Below, piece by piece: positions 11,013-22,627 of a DNA stretch of 64,000 nt. The notes under the pieces were generated by a model, which worked only from the letters and a program-made list of their open reading frames with translations, ran no database searches and was not told the origin of the DNA. Source of the stretch: Eutypa lata (taxonomy: Eukaryota; Ascomycota; Sordariomycetes; Xylariales; Diatrypaceae); NCBI GenBank assembly GCA_022661535.1, contig JAKULF010000007.1, forward strand, positions 4,092,001 through 4,156,000, written 5' to 3'. The position numbers and the translations under genes were made by a program. Position 1 is the stretch's first letter. Every line of letters begins with the position of its first letter.

Positions 11013-13289
11013 TCAAAACATACCACGGCCACTCGCTAGCCGTACGAAGCTGTAAGGTACGTTCTGGCTGACGAGTAGCCTGAGCGTCTCGACAGTCGTG
11101 AACGCGGCCGTGTCTGCCACTCCATACGCGGCGAATCCGCTCTGCTCCGCAACAATGCCCGGATCCCCTTTTCTTGGACCGTCGGCAAGATCCAAGAACA
11201 CTTTCCTGATACTTGAGGAAGAGCCCCTTGATCCACCGAAAACGCGCACCAGCATCCCCACGAGGTTAGCTTTCTCAGGTCCCAGGGCGGAGATGATGAC
11301 AAATGGGCTTGCGTCATCGCCCACCATCCTAGCGCGTTGAAGGCTCTCGAGGCTATTGAAAGGCTCGACTTCTAGGCCGCGAGCTAGAACAAGCGGCGTC
11401 TTGAAACCAACGGTGTAAAGCTTCCCGATCCGAAGGGCCTTCAGTGCGTATATTGTCGATGCGGCGTCGTCAGCATGAGAGGCTAGTACAACGGCTGTGC
11501 GGCCCATATAAGCTGAAGGGGCGAGATCGCGTGTTAGCGTGCTCAAGATGCCACGCCAGCTTGCATTGTCGAAGATAAGTGCTGCGCTAGGTGGTAAACC
11601 GTGGTTGCGGCCCCCTATCGGGTGGAACGGTGAATCGCTGTGCCGCTTAGGACTTGAGGGGATCGAGGACGGTGCTGATTCTGGTGACGATGTCGGTCCA
11701 GAACGTACCACAATGGTGTCAACCATGCCTATCATCCGAGCCGCCTCGGTAAGCGTCGGGCCTGTTCCGTTGCTGAGCCTAGCGAAGAAGGAGCTATTAT
11801 GCATTAAGCTAGAGAAGGACACGGGAGGGCTCAAATAGGCGCCACCGAATGTCTTTTGGTTACACCAGGCCTCAACACAACCGACGCCTTTCGGTTGTCT
11901 TTCGACCGCAGCAAACTGATGAGGTAGTCCGAGTTCGTTGAAACATTTCTCGTAGAAAGGGGCATACGGAGTTGCGATGCGTGAAAAGGGGCTAGTGATC
12001 CCATATATACTTTTTTTCGGAAGTTGTCCTAGAAGTGATAATGCGGCGTTAATCTCGGCTGCGCTCATCTGACCTGGAGCGGCAATCGTAGGAAGAAGAG
12101 GGTGGGTGATAGGTGTAAAGACTTTGTTCAATGTCCTTGAGAATTGCCCAGTCTCTCCCATGTTTACTGCTGAAAGGGGAGGAGAGTCGGGGTATTCACT
12201 CCGAATCTTGGAGCGGAAGTACTCTAACTCGAAGTTCTCGTTATGGTCATTGATGATGGCAATCATCTTCACAATGTGAGCATATTTCTGGGATTCAAGA
12301 AATATGGACTGCGCTTGGACTGAAGGCCACTTGAAGGTGCCGGAGAAGTCGTGGAAAGCCGACATGATGTGACTATTTCCTCGCTGTTCCCAGAGTGTCT
12401 GACGAATTCTCTCAGGGAGCCAGACTTCGACATCGATATACTCAATACCCCATTGGATAGCTCTATAGAGATATTCATAATAAATATCTGGATTGTCCAT
12501 GGGGAATTGGCCGTTTTCACTCGTACATCTCGTTGTGAAGATGATAGGTAATTCAGTACTCTGTCGAAGTAGCATGACCTGCTCACCGACATAACTCAGA
12601 CTGGGCACCCGAGCAAAGCTCCCATCACTCAGGGGCTCCTTGAGCAGATCCACGCGTATCTCTACAGCGTCGGCGCCAACAGTTAGGATGTCTATATTTG
12701 AAAGAGCGGCTCGAACATCTGGGAAAGTCATCGACAAGAAATAGGTCCGTGGCTTCGACATAAGAGTTTCGTGATGATTTATCTGACCCAGGGTCATAGA
12801 GAGGAACCGAGCCAAGTCTCGTCGGAAGAATGGTGATTCGGTATATAAGAACTCATAGTCGCAGTGAGTAGAGAGGTGAGTATCTGGAGGCATCCCGAGG
12901 TCGACGCAGTGCGCATGGATAGCAACTAGAGAGGTCCGATTGCGTGTAGAGATGTCAACTTTTGCGTTTTCCAGGGACACACCCAAGACGACATCCTGCT
13001 CCCCCGAAGCCATCCCCTGAAAGCTGTCGGCGATCCTATACGGTTTCCCCAAAACATCGGCAAAAACAGACACTATTTTCTCCTGGCCAGAACCGTAGAT
13101 GATGACTGCCGTTCGAGTATCACCCCTCTGTAGTCCACCACTAGCCTTTCCTCCATTCAGAGCCGGTGACATCGAGGATCGGCTACTATTTACATCCACA
13201 TCCATGTCAATATTCGAAGTAAGGCCACTGGTGATACTCACCGGCCGAGCCGGTATGGGGGCTTGATGGAGTTGCTGTACTGTCGCCAT
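11013..13289 (-). CDS. qutR: Quinate-repressor-like protein (AROM C-terminal homologue, QutR/Qa-1S type), single exon
   Basis: The protein has 758 residues from ATG at 13289; an in-frame TAG lies 21 nt upstream. It follows the order of the last three AROM domains: a remnant shikimate-kinase-like part (about 60-170), a type I 3-dehydroquinate-dehydratase-like part (about 180-415) and a shikimate-dehydrogenase-like part (about 427-758). In fungi this architecture is the transcriptional repressor of quinate utilisation (A. nidulans QutR, N. crassa Qa-1S), which holds the activator inactive without quinate. Here the kinase P-loop is degenerate ([10 protein letters not shown]). The dehydrogenase part has lost its glycine-rich NAD(P) motif ([11 protein letters not shown]) and substrate Asp (FDNASW). 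The dehydratase part keeps the active-site set E210/R212, R254, H313, K341 and R385. Usual repressors are about 900 residues, so this one is short at the N-terminus. No other quinate-cluster gene is in view, so the function could have diverged. Confidence 0.75.
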   Translation of the reverse strand: MATVQQLHQAPIPARPVSITSGLTSNIDMDVDVNSSRSSMSPALNGGKASGGLQRGDTRTAVIIYGSGQEKIVSVFADVLGKPYRIADSFQGMASGEQDVVLGVSLENAKVDISTRNRTSLVAIHAHCVDLGMPPDTHLSTHCDYEFLYTESPFFRRDLARFLSMTLGQINHHETLMSKPRTYFLSMTFPDVRAALSNIDILTVGADAVEIRVDLLKEPLSDGSFARVPSLSYVGEQVMLLRQSTELPIIFTTRCTSENGQFPMDNPDIYYEYLYRAIQWGIEYIDVEVWLPERIRQTLWEQRGNSHIMSAFHDFSGTFKWPSVQAQSIFLESQKYAHIVKMIAIINDHNENFELEYFRSKIRSEYPDSPPLSAVNMGETGQFSRTLNKVFTPITHPLLPTIAAPGQMSAAEINAALSLLGQLPKKSIYGITSPFSRIATPYAPFYEKCFNELGLPHQFAAVERQPKGVGCVEAWCNQKTFGGAYLSPPVSFSSLMHNSSFFARLSNGTGPTLTEAARMIGMVDTIVVRSGPTSSPESAPSSIPSSPKRHSDSPFHPIGGRNHGLPPSAALIFDNASWRGILSTLTRDLAPSAYMGRTAVVLASHADDAASTIYALKALRIGKLYTVGFKTPLVLARGLEVEPFNSLESLQRARMVGDDASPFVIISALGPEKANLVGMLVRVFGGSRGSSSSIRKVFLDLADGPRKGDPGIVAEQSGFAAYGVADTAAFTTVETLRLLVSQNVPYSFVRLASGRGMF

Positions 13290-16200
13290 CGTGTGACCAA
13301 AGGAAGTCTACGCTAGGCTGAAATCTGATTCTCACGTTCTTCCTATAGCCAAATATGCTGTTAAGGAACGTAGGGTCCTAACGTCGCTATCGTCCAGCAG
13401 TCAAGACAATGAGATATGTCACAAGTGAGAGACGTGTCCTTCCGTGAACAATCAATGCGTAACCAGTATGCTAGAAGTAGGCTTCGCATGGCAGATTTGT
13501 GCGTTGTCTTTAAAGCACCCAAAACCGATAGTAACACGCCACCAAGAAAACACCTATTCAGGTCTCTCATATAACGTTTAGTTACAGCGATGGGCAGACA
13601 GTCAAACCAGTCGTACGTAAGCTCGGTCAGCAATGGACGAGTTTGTACACCTGACGGCGCCCGATGGTTGAGATAACGAGCTGGCGAAGACCGGGAGATT
13701 CTCTGCCGAGATATCGTGATCAACCGTATCCCAGTTTGTGAAACCGTGGATACAGCAGAATAAACTCCGAAAGTCCATATATCATGAAAGCTAGTCAATA
13801 ACTGCGTCAGAACAATAGCGATAAGAACAGGACGAATCGCTTGGATGCCTTACGTTTCCTAATGATGGGGCCCGTGTTGGTGAGAGGAGGACAGTAATTC
13901 TTCCAGCCACTAGAAAGCCGGATTTCCCAGACAGACTTGGCACGCAATGGGTTCAGGAAGAGAGAGAAAAGAGCCTCTAGTAACCAAGTGATGAGGCGAT
14001 AGGATGAATCGATATGTCGTGCCCCGGCCCCAATGATCCCTGTCCGGCCCACGGTCGGGTATTCTTAGTGTCGTGGGCGTTGCCGTCGTTGTTTCTTGTT
14101 ATTTCTTGCTATTCGGGCTAAGAAGGAACAATACCGAATGCTCATTAAAGCATGTGTCTTTCCCAACTGGCGGGTCAGCGCTTCGTGTGGCGATAGTAAG
14201 GCGGCGAAAAGAAGCGCGAGCGAAAGAGATGAAGTCGGCTCTTCCTTCCATACAATTTGTCATAAACGAGATAACGTTGAACTCATGGCGAATTGCCAAG
14301 GTGGAAAAGACTTGAGAGGCTTGCGTTGAAAAGAAGCGCGCTGCGACCTCTGATTGGGGGTTACTTGTTTTACCGGTAAGTTTTGCAGGGTATACAGGGC
14401 ATGGCTGCGGACTATGGGGAATTCTGGGGTCCCCTTACACATTCTACCAGCACTGTTTCGACTTTTCTTAGTTACCTATTTAGCGCTTGCTTATATACAT
14501 GGCCCTGCGAACCCGCGGTGGGCTGATGGGGACATGGTGGATTTATCTACATATCCCTGTCCTAGCAATTACAGGTAATAACTCGGGTTGTTTATTGAGG
14601 GTGCCTATCTATCTAGTACTCATAAGCTTATATTTGTAAGTACGAAGGTAGCCAAAGTTACCTTAGAGAAATTCATTCTTTTATTTTCAGTAATACGAGA
14701 AGGAATTATAGAAACCGAAGTAACGTGTCCAAGCATGGGAGTTTAGGCTACTGAGAAAGTAACATATAGTGGTATAGTTATTTATCTCATACGGTAACAT
14801 ACGTCTGGGTGTGTATATACATTACACACGTACACACATGTAAGACATATGTATGTATCTAGGGAGGTATTGAGATATACTTACCTATGGTAAGAGCGGT
14901 TGCCATGACCCCCAATCATTTACATATTAGCCAGCTAGAGGTAGAGTAGTTAGGAGATATCTATAACACCAAAGTAACTAGACAATATCACCGACATGTG
15001 ATTTCATGGGCTTGTACCGGGTTTCTGGGATCTCTCATTCTCGTACTCTGTGGTGACATTCGTCTACTTGCCTTATCGTTCTCTAGATTCGCAACCCAGT
15101 CCATCTACAGAAATGGTCTTCCCTAGGAGATTTAGTCTGTACGACGTGCTTGCGCTTTATGGGGTGGTGGCCCATCTATCATGATGCATCTGCCTGTGGG
15201 AGTGGGTGTCAGCAGCCTGGAAAGAGGGCTGTGGACCTAGACGAAGTAGTAGTATAAAATTTCTCCGAATAAGGGGGTGTTCGATATTAAATCAGGTAAC
15301 TCATGACCTAATGCGTATTGAAATTATAGACGCACTAACGAGATATGCAGCTTATACATATGTAGGTAACATTGAGAGACTTTCTCCAAAGGTCATCTGC
15401 CTCTTATTATCGAAGACAGTATCCATTAACGTTTATTACATCTCGTCGTCTTCTTTGCTTCGTTCCTTGTATATTGATGTAGGTAGATAGACACACGACC
15501 AGGGCCTGGGGGTTTCTAATACAGAAAGTCCAAGGCTTCAACTGCCTACCTCTAGGTAACCATCAGGGACCCTGGCAGACCGGCCTATCTTGGCTCTAGC
15601 TGGGCGACAATGTGGGATGTAACATGCGGGAGGCGGAAGAACCTCCAGTGGTATATGTACGAATCTATCTCGGAGAATAGTGTGCATATAAACAATGGAT
15701 ATAATTGGGTAGATACCTTCCTATCGTCTTCTATAGCACATGTCGTACTTTTATGGTACTCTTAAAGGGGGGCGGTCGTGAGGGGTCCGGCCAGGGGTTC
15801 AGCAGTGGATCACATAACCCCGCGTTTACCTAAAAAGCTTGGGGGAAGGGCCGAGGTCTTCCCCCGAGGTCTTCCTGATTCCTGGAAATAGGCCACATAT
15901 TTATTCCTCCAATAAAATTTCATACCGAGTTCCATGATCCAAGAACTGCCAAGTATATTTGTATATGTATCAGTACCCCATCAAGGATACTATGAATAGC
16001 TTATATCTCATTGGTGTCTGCAGCTATGTAAACATTAAGCCTCTCTATTCATTGCTATAAGGGTTAAAACAGATACTGCCACGTACAACCTTGACATGAC
16101 TAACATATGATTTGCATGACATAGCCCTATCAGTGAAGTATAACCCTTCTGTAGATATTGAGAAATATAAGCCCTTCCAACCTCCATTGTCATGATGGAC

Positions 16201-17728
16201 TTCTTATTTCAGTTAACGAGATACCAAAAGAGCGGAAACTAGTGCACTGGCTATATTAGATGGTCTCATGTTTTTCGACGTGAATATTCAAATCAAGTGT
16301 AATAAGATTCGAAATACCCTCGCCTACGGCTTGACAGAGCAAGGCAACGCAACCTTCACCTAAATATGGAAAGCAGCTCGGGCTCTAGAACTGCCTTGCG
16401 GAGATTTCTTACGCATAGTCTCTTATCTGGCCAGGTTTCAACCCATGATGAGGCTGTATTAACCTCGTGGGTGTCACCGAAAAGGCTAGGCATTGCGTCC
16501 CTAGCACGAAGCCCGCATTAGTTCCGGCAAACCGCCGCTGTCCGCTCGGGTGAGTGAGACCACCTCAAACTCGAAGGCTAGCAGTATAGCTTATTCTAGG
16601 CTGACTAGGGTACATACGATTTCGTTGTTATCAGTCCGTACAGACTCGCTAGTCGAGTCATGATTGAAGGGATAGTTTCACCACGTCTTCCGGTTGGCAG
16701 ATATCCTTAGCCCCTTAGGCTAGTGCCTGCTGCTATGCTATCCCGTTTCGGTTTGCTGTTCTCTATTGCAAAGTTAACCCTCGCCTAGATGCTCACAAAA
16801 GGCAAGTGAAGGAACGAGGTTTATAAGCTCAAGTTATACTCACTTTCTTCCCCGAGAGCTGCTAATGGGCGCTTTGAAGTCCTTTCCTAGCGACCTCCTA
16901 TATCCTATTAACTACCTAGTGATGGGATGAGATATATATGGGTAAGATTTAAGCTAACCTAAGTATGCCCAAGTCTAGTAAGGCGAAAGTGTTATGTCAC
17001 GGGGTGGGTCATAATGCCGTCCTCGTGTATGCAGAAGCCAGCAGCATCAAGGAGTTCGCCAGCGTTTCTCTCGATTTTGACGTGTAAACTATAAAACAGA
17101 TATGCGTGGTGAGTGCTCTACGGCTCCACGGTATAGCGATATGTCTTCAAGAAAATGCAATCAGCTAAATCTAGGAAAAGCGTCGATCTTGTAACTCGGG
17201 ATTATGTATGGGATATTCTGAAACGAGAAGCCATCAAGCTTCACGATAGTGATGTGGTGCCCTTTGCATTAACTGGTCAGATAGGTGGAATAAAAATCCC
17301 GATGATTTTGACAACCCTTGTAAATCATCACAAGCCTCTTCTAGGTGGATTCATATGATTTTGGGCGGGAGGGGGTGGGTTGCGACGCAATACAATGAAG
17401 GGAATAAGATAGGTAGTAGATAAGATTGGTTGGTAAATTTGCTAGATCAAATTGACAAAGCGCTCGGCTTGTTCGAAGTCTATAGCCTACGACCGTCAAT
17501 TGCACCCCGTGCGACTAACCTACACTCATTTATCATTTCCTAACGTGACCAAACGAACGACACCCATCAATTCGATCCTCCAATACTCCGAACCAACCAT
17601 GCGTCCAGCTAAGTTAACGAAAAGTTGTGGGCGAGCCATAGGAATTTTCATTCGTATAGACGCTGAGGTTGATGCTTCCATCTCCTGAACTAGCCCACCA
17701 GCACCGAACTAGCCTTCAGATACCCCCC
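13290..17728. other. Gene-poor stretch, about 4.4 kb
   Basis: No convincing gene is visible. The promoter of the quinate-repressor-like gene should start right of 13289. Open frames at 13361-13798 and 13807-14052 (minus) and at 17155-17358 (plus) show no family features. The sequence contains short GTGT/TATA-type runs near 14805-14870 and a hairpin-like GGGGGAAG...CTTCCCCC near 15840-15866. The composition suggests decayed intergenic or repeat DNA. Confidence 0.5.
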
Positions 17729-18049
17729 TTACAGGCAAAGCTCTTGAAAACAGACCTCTGCCTCGCGCCACTCCGTCACTGCGCATTGTACTAGGTTTTC
17801 TTCGGTGCAGGTATCCTGCCGCTTCATGACCTTGAGGTCGACCTCTAGGGCGCACACCTTCGCAAAGCAACTCGGTCCATCGAGGCCTGTATCGCTGACA
17901 CAGTTGCTGATTGCGTCCTCCTGGCAGATAGTACTTCTAGAGCTCGTAGAAACTTTGATGTCTCGGGCGGTTTCGAGGGGGATTGCGGTAACGAATAGAC
18001 TACCGATGCTGAGGAGTAAAATCAAGTTTGATATAATGATAGAACCCAT
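17729..18049 (-). CDS. Small secreted cysteine-rich protein with duplicated four-cysteine module
   Basis: The protein has 106 residues in a single exon, ATG at 18049. Residues 1-22 form a strong signal peptide (MGSIIISNLILLLSIGSLFV then TA). The mature part has eight cysteines in two identical spacings: C42-x7-C50-x10-C61-x4-C66 and C81-x7-C89-x10-C100-x4-C105, offset by exactly 39 residues. A dibasic Lys76-Arg77 lies directly before the second module and resembles a Kex2 protease site, so the precursor could be cut into two four-cysteine peptides. Two disulfides per module are expected. I recognise no named family. Secreted cysteine-rich proteins of this size are often effector or antagonist candidates in fungi, but nothing here shows a target. 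It stands alone between gene-poor stretches on the same strand as the genes to its left. Confidence 0.75.
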   Translation of the reverse strand: MGSIIISNLILLLSIGSLFVTAIPLETARDIKVSTSSRSTICQEDAISNCVSDTGLDGPSCFAKVCALEVDLKVMKRQDTCTEENLVQCAVTEWREAEVCFQELCL

Positions 18050-21000
18050 GGTGAATGAATGAATGTGTCTCTCGGGATGGGGCGGCTGTGGAGCGGTAAC
18101 TGTAGTTGGATGTTGACCTGAGAGTGTAGGCGCTTAAGCAGAAGTGAACGACGATGGTTGGTCCCGTGGGTTTGGGATTTACGGTCGATCGACTGTAGGC
18201 AGAGAAGATCTTCTTTTAATAGATCTGGGAACCAGCCGCCCTATACGTACACATACTGACAGACATACGTATCGGCATCGGGACTCCTGTCGCAGACTCG
18301 ACACATTCTCAAACTAACAGCTGCTAACGGCCTAACCAACATGGTGATTAAATATAATTGACACGCCTAAGACCCATAATAAAACCGTTCAGGGTGTCCA
18401 TTATCTCGCCCATCGCCCTGTCTTGGCATTAGTTCGGACGGGGAAGACGACCTGAAACTGCTTCTTGTGTTTCGGGAGGATGAGTACATCCGCCAAGACA
18501 GTGTGATACACCAGTTAACTGCACTTACAGAATTCGTCACCCCTGTCTCTAGGTGGGTGAGTGGCACCTTTAACTAAGTCTTCCACCAAAAGCTTCGCGG
18601 AATCGAATGATCGACCCGGGATCTTGGATGAATCGAGAATCATCAATTGAGTCTTCGGGCATCTTTTCCCAAAACGGATACCTAGGTGAGGCTATTTAGA
18701 AATGTAGGATTTGGTAGGGGATAAACTATGAAACTTCTCTGGCTCTCTTTGCAGCCTTGCAGAGAATCCCATTTGTTAGAGAACTCATCCCACTGTCACT
18801 CTATCTATATAAAGGTCGGAAGTCTATCGCAACTGGTGTGGTGCTACCAATACCGAAGCTATCAAATCTGGGTAGAAGCCCCCGGCTTCAGCTGCATACG
18901 TACGTACATAGTAAGCATCAATGTCATGCATGAGTTCGATTCTTATGCGGAGAAGTCTTGGCAATAGAACCTCATCAGCTGCGAACCTCAACCAAGTCCC
19001 GCTTCTGCTAGGCCTACTTTGTTATAGAATCGTGTATAGATGAGTAGTTCGGATTTCATCCCACATTTCACACTAACGGCTCCTGACAGCCCCCACCCGT
19101 AACAAACACCAGGCGTGGACACCAAAAGTGTCTAGACCTGGATTCTAGAAAGAGTGTTCGCTGTTTCATTTATAGTGAACCGCGCAATACCTTGTAGCTC
19201 ACGACGGAGCAGATTTCATTGCTAGGTCTACACGCCGATGGGGTTTTCATATTCAACCGCACATACAAAGAGTTGCAGAAACATGCTAGAGGAAGGTGTT
19301 GACAACGTGGATGGAGACAAACAGTGTAATCGCGTATGCGTCTGCGAAAACCTAAGCTGATTTGGGGTTCCCGTATGATTTCGTAGGTATCCGTGATCAG
19401 CAGATAGGGACTCGTCCGATATGAGTAGAGTATAGACCATATAACCTACCTTGATATACCTGCCCATTAGGTAGGTCTGCTGTTGTTTCACTTTGAGGTG
19501 GGTTTGTTTGTGAAACAACTGGTGAGCCCTTCAACCTATGAAATGAGCTCAACACATCATGAGACTGCGGGCCCATGCGTAGTACTCACCTGGAACATCT
19601 ATTTCTCACCTCAAAATGTAACGTCGCTGCTTTAATAATAGCAGAAGAATGTCTCAGTTCTCACAAAGCCTTGTTTGCTGTCATACTTCCGAGTGAATAG
19701 TGTAGTTCCAATTTAACCAGCTCTGCGAAGTATTGACCAAACTACCCATTGATTAGCAGTGACAGTACTAACCTTATCTCTGTGGTAATATATTTAGTCA
19801 GATAAAATAATGTTGGGTATGATATTGATATAAACAATTGTATTATCTACTTGTGAATATACTGATGTAAATTTTAACATGGATGAGACCATATTATCAA
19901 GTAAAAGGGTGAAAAGGCCTTGCCAGTTAATAGACCTCTAGGGACGTATATCTAGCAGGACTTCTGTTAGTGACCATCATATTATTAATATTTCTATTAT
20001 AATCAACGTATATATAAAGAAACACACGGTAATCATTAACGCCCTCTCTATCACCTTTGGAAATAATGCCAATAATATATTCGAGCAAACTCATGTTATT
20101 GCTATAAAGTATCCGGCGGCTGTCTTCTTTGCTAAGATGGCACGTATATAAAACATTATTAGTACAAAGATGATAGGTATAGTGATAGCTAGCAAGGAGT
20201 TTAGGCACATTTTCGAACAGTATGGACTCAATATAAGTGACCTACGGTTTCTCCTCTACCCCCCTAAACCCAGAACAACACCCTATTATGTATGTCTTAA
20301 TCCTAGAATATAATTAGATATACAGAAGATCATCTCGAAAACTGATAAAGCATAGTAGCCATGTTATATGGGTGTACCTGCTTGTCAGTATTTTACTCAA
20401 CTTAGAAAAACCATACTAGAGTACCTTTAGAACATTGTGACTGCTCACTGCAGGGTAACAACTAAGAATCGGTATATGTCAAACCCGTAATTAGGTGACA
20501 GACTTGAAGAGACTGGTTACACTATTATTTCCAAGCTTAAGTAAGTAATGCAAGGTGCCGTGCTCTAATTTGAATTATGCTTTCTGGATGCAACATAGCC
20601 CCTGAGAGACTACTCGCGTAAGGCCTGACCCCCCCTATCAAAGTTTTATAATGCGATTTTGTCACTATCCCAATGATACTATTGTTATTCAGTGCTCATC
20701 TACAATGCCAATGTTGCGAAACCACCAAACAGGACCATCCTATATAAAAAGAGCATGTGAGCACATATCTTAGCACAACTAGGACTAGAAGGTCTTTAAT
20801 AAAAGGGAGACTAGACAATCCTGATTAATGAATATTAATACCTAATTGAGAGGGACGTGCAATGATCTATAGTGTTCATTTTCCAGTAAGATTTAATACA
20901 TAGATACAGCTTGCTTCTAAAGAAAGAATATCTGTTTCTTCCCAGTGGACACAAGTTTCTGTTGTTGAGAGCTTGCATAAGATATCATCACCCAACCCCA

Positions 21001-21819
21001 ACTAAGCCTCCTTATCGATCAAATTGATAGTGTTTATCAGTAACTATCCACCGGAGATAGGGATCTTATCGATACCTGATACGCGATATGCACAGTGTTT
21101 TTCATCACTCAATACTTTACATGGTAACTACTTAAGTATACAGAAAGTGCTGTCATACTTCGTAGTGCCTGCCTGTTTACCTAGACGGAATTTTTGCATT
21201 GTTTATGGAATGTATACATGTATTAATATAATGAGAATAGACGAACATTGAATATCGATAGCTAACTATGTACTTAATAAAATAGGTCTAGACCAACCTT
21301 GGAACTACCTATATGTAGGTACCTAGGTAGGTACCTAACCTCCTCCAGATCTCGCGTAGCTGCTCGGTCGTCGGAGAATCCTAAGGCCGTGATAACTGGG
21401 GCACACTATCGTCATTGTGCCTTCCTATACTTATCCTGCCTACCCTACCTGGCATACAGCTGGTGTCGGCGCGTGTCTGATTAAGAAGCTCTCTGAGCTT
21501 GGAAGGCGACAACAAAATCATTGAAGCTGCGTTGATTCTCTCGTTAGTAAGTTAAGAAGAGGTAGCTATTATTTCCTACCACAACAACTAACTGACCTAC
21601 CTACCTACCTACCTACTTACCAACCCAAGGTGGTCAACTGATTCTTTCCAATTTCTTGCCCTTGTGTGGCCTTGCCCAACCACTCTGGCATTACACAGGC
21701 ATACTCGAAATCTCAGAATCGAGAATCGCATTCAAAACCGCGACTCGAAGCTCTTGCCTACAACAAATTAGACCATTCACTGACAAGCTTCCACTAATAC
21801 TAGTCCGGCTGCTTTAACC
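18050..21819. other. AT-rich gene-poor stretch with possible relic coding sequence
   Basis: About 3.8 kb. The part from about 19,700 to 21,300 is visibly AT-rich. On the minus strand 19927-20208 a 93-codon open frame (with LSKEDSRRILYSNNMSLLEY) has a protein-like composition, but I cannot assign it; it may be a relic of a mobile element. A (CTAC)n microsatellite lies at 21594-21616 in what is probably the promoter or 5' leader of the gene starting at 21820. GTAGGTACCTAGGTAGGTAC-type palindromic runs occur near 21313-21340. Confidence 0.45.
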
Positions 21820-22627
21820 ATGGCGGATACTCACCAGGACGAGCGCGATGTCGCTGCTGAAGATCCTTCCCTAGCTGAGGAAGGCAACGATGAGGTGCGC
21901 CTCTTTCCTAGATTTCCTACATTTCCTTGCCGTAAAATAAGAACAGAAGAGGAGGTGAATAAAATACTGGCCGCTGACACTCGGTACCAACGCATGCAGG
22001 AAGAGATTACAGCCATGAAGAGACGGGTAGCTGAGATGGAGCAAGAGGCCGCCAAACTGCGCGAGATGCAAGCCAGCTTGGAGGAGCGAGAGCGAACGCA
22101 AGAGCTAGGCGAAGATAAATCCGACGTAGACAGTCGTAGCATCTTCGTCGGCAACGTTGACTACTCGGCCTCGCCTGAAGACATCCAAGCCCACTTCCAG
22201 AGTTGTGGTTCGATTAATCGCGTAACCATCTTGCTTGACAAGTTCACCGGCCAACCGAAAGGGTAGGACATCCTTGTTGCGATGCTTTGGATTCATTGAA
22301 ATTTGCCAGGTTCCCTCCTTGCAACGATAGTTACTAAAGACCTGCCATCACTACAGTTATGCCTATGTCGAATTCACCGAGCCCAACCTGGTCGCGCAAG
22401 CCTTGGTCCTCAACGATAGTGTGCTCAAGGGTCGCAACATCAAGGTTACCCCGAAACGTACTAATATCCCGGGCATGAGTAGAGGCCGTGGCCGTGGACG
22501 TGGTGGTTTCGGCCGAGGAGGAGGAGTAGGAGGAGGAGGCTTTGGTGGCCGAGGCGGATTCTCACCGCGCGGTGGTTACCGTGGTGGCTATCGCGGCCGT
22601 GCTAGAGGCGGTTTCACCCCTTACTAG
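21820..22627 (+). CDS. pab2: Nuclear poly(A)-binding protein 2 (PABPN1/Pab2 type)
   Basis: Exons are 21820-21894, 21952-22262 and 22357-22627, giving 218 residues. The first intron (21895-21951, 57 nt) is a multiple of three without a stop, so an unspliced form of 237 residues is also open. I prefer splicing because it joins GNDE to [15 protein letters not shown], as in relatives. Order of parts: an acidic N-terminus, a coiled coil ([20 protein letters not shown]) that matches the PABPN1 helix, one RRM with RNP2 IFVGNV and RNP1 KGYAYVEF (split by intron 2), then an RGG-rich tail ([15 protein letters not shown]) typical of arginine-methylated RNA-binding proteins. The family binds nuclear poly(A) tails, controls tail length and links RNAs to the exosome. 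Constitutive housekeeping expression is expected. Confidence 0.92.

Noticed and set aside
13361..14052. Two minus-strand frames upstream of the quinate-repressor-like gene, considered as missing N-terminal exons
   Set aside because: They show no shikimate-kinase motifs, and an in-frame stop lies just before the chosen ATG.
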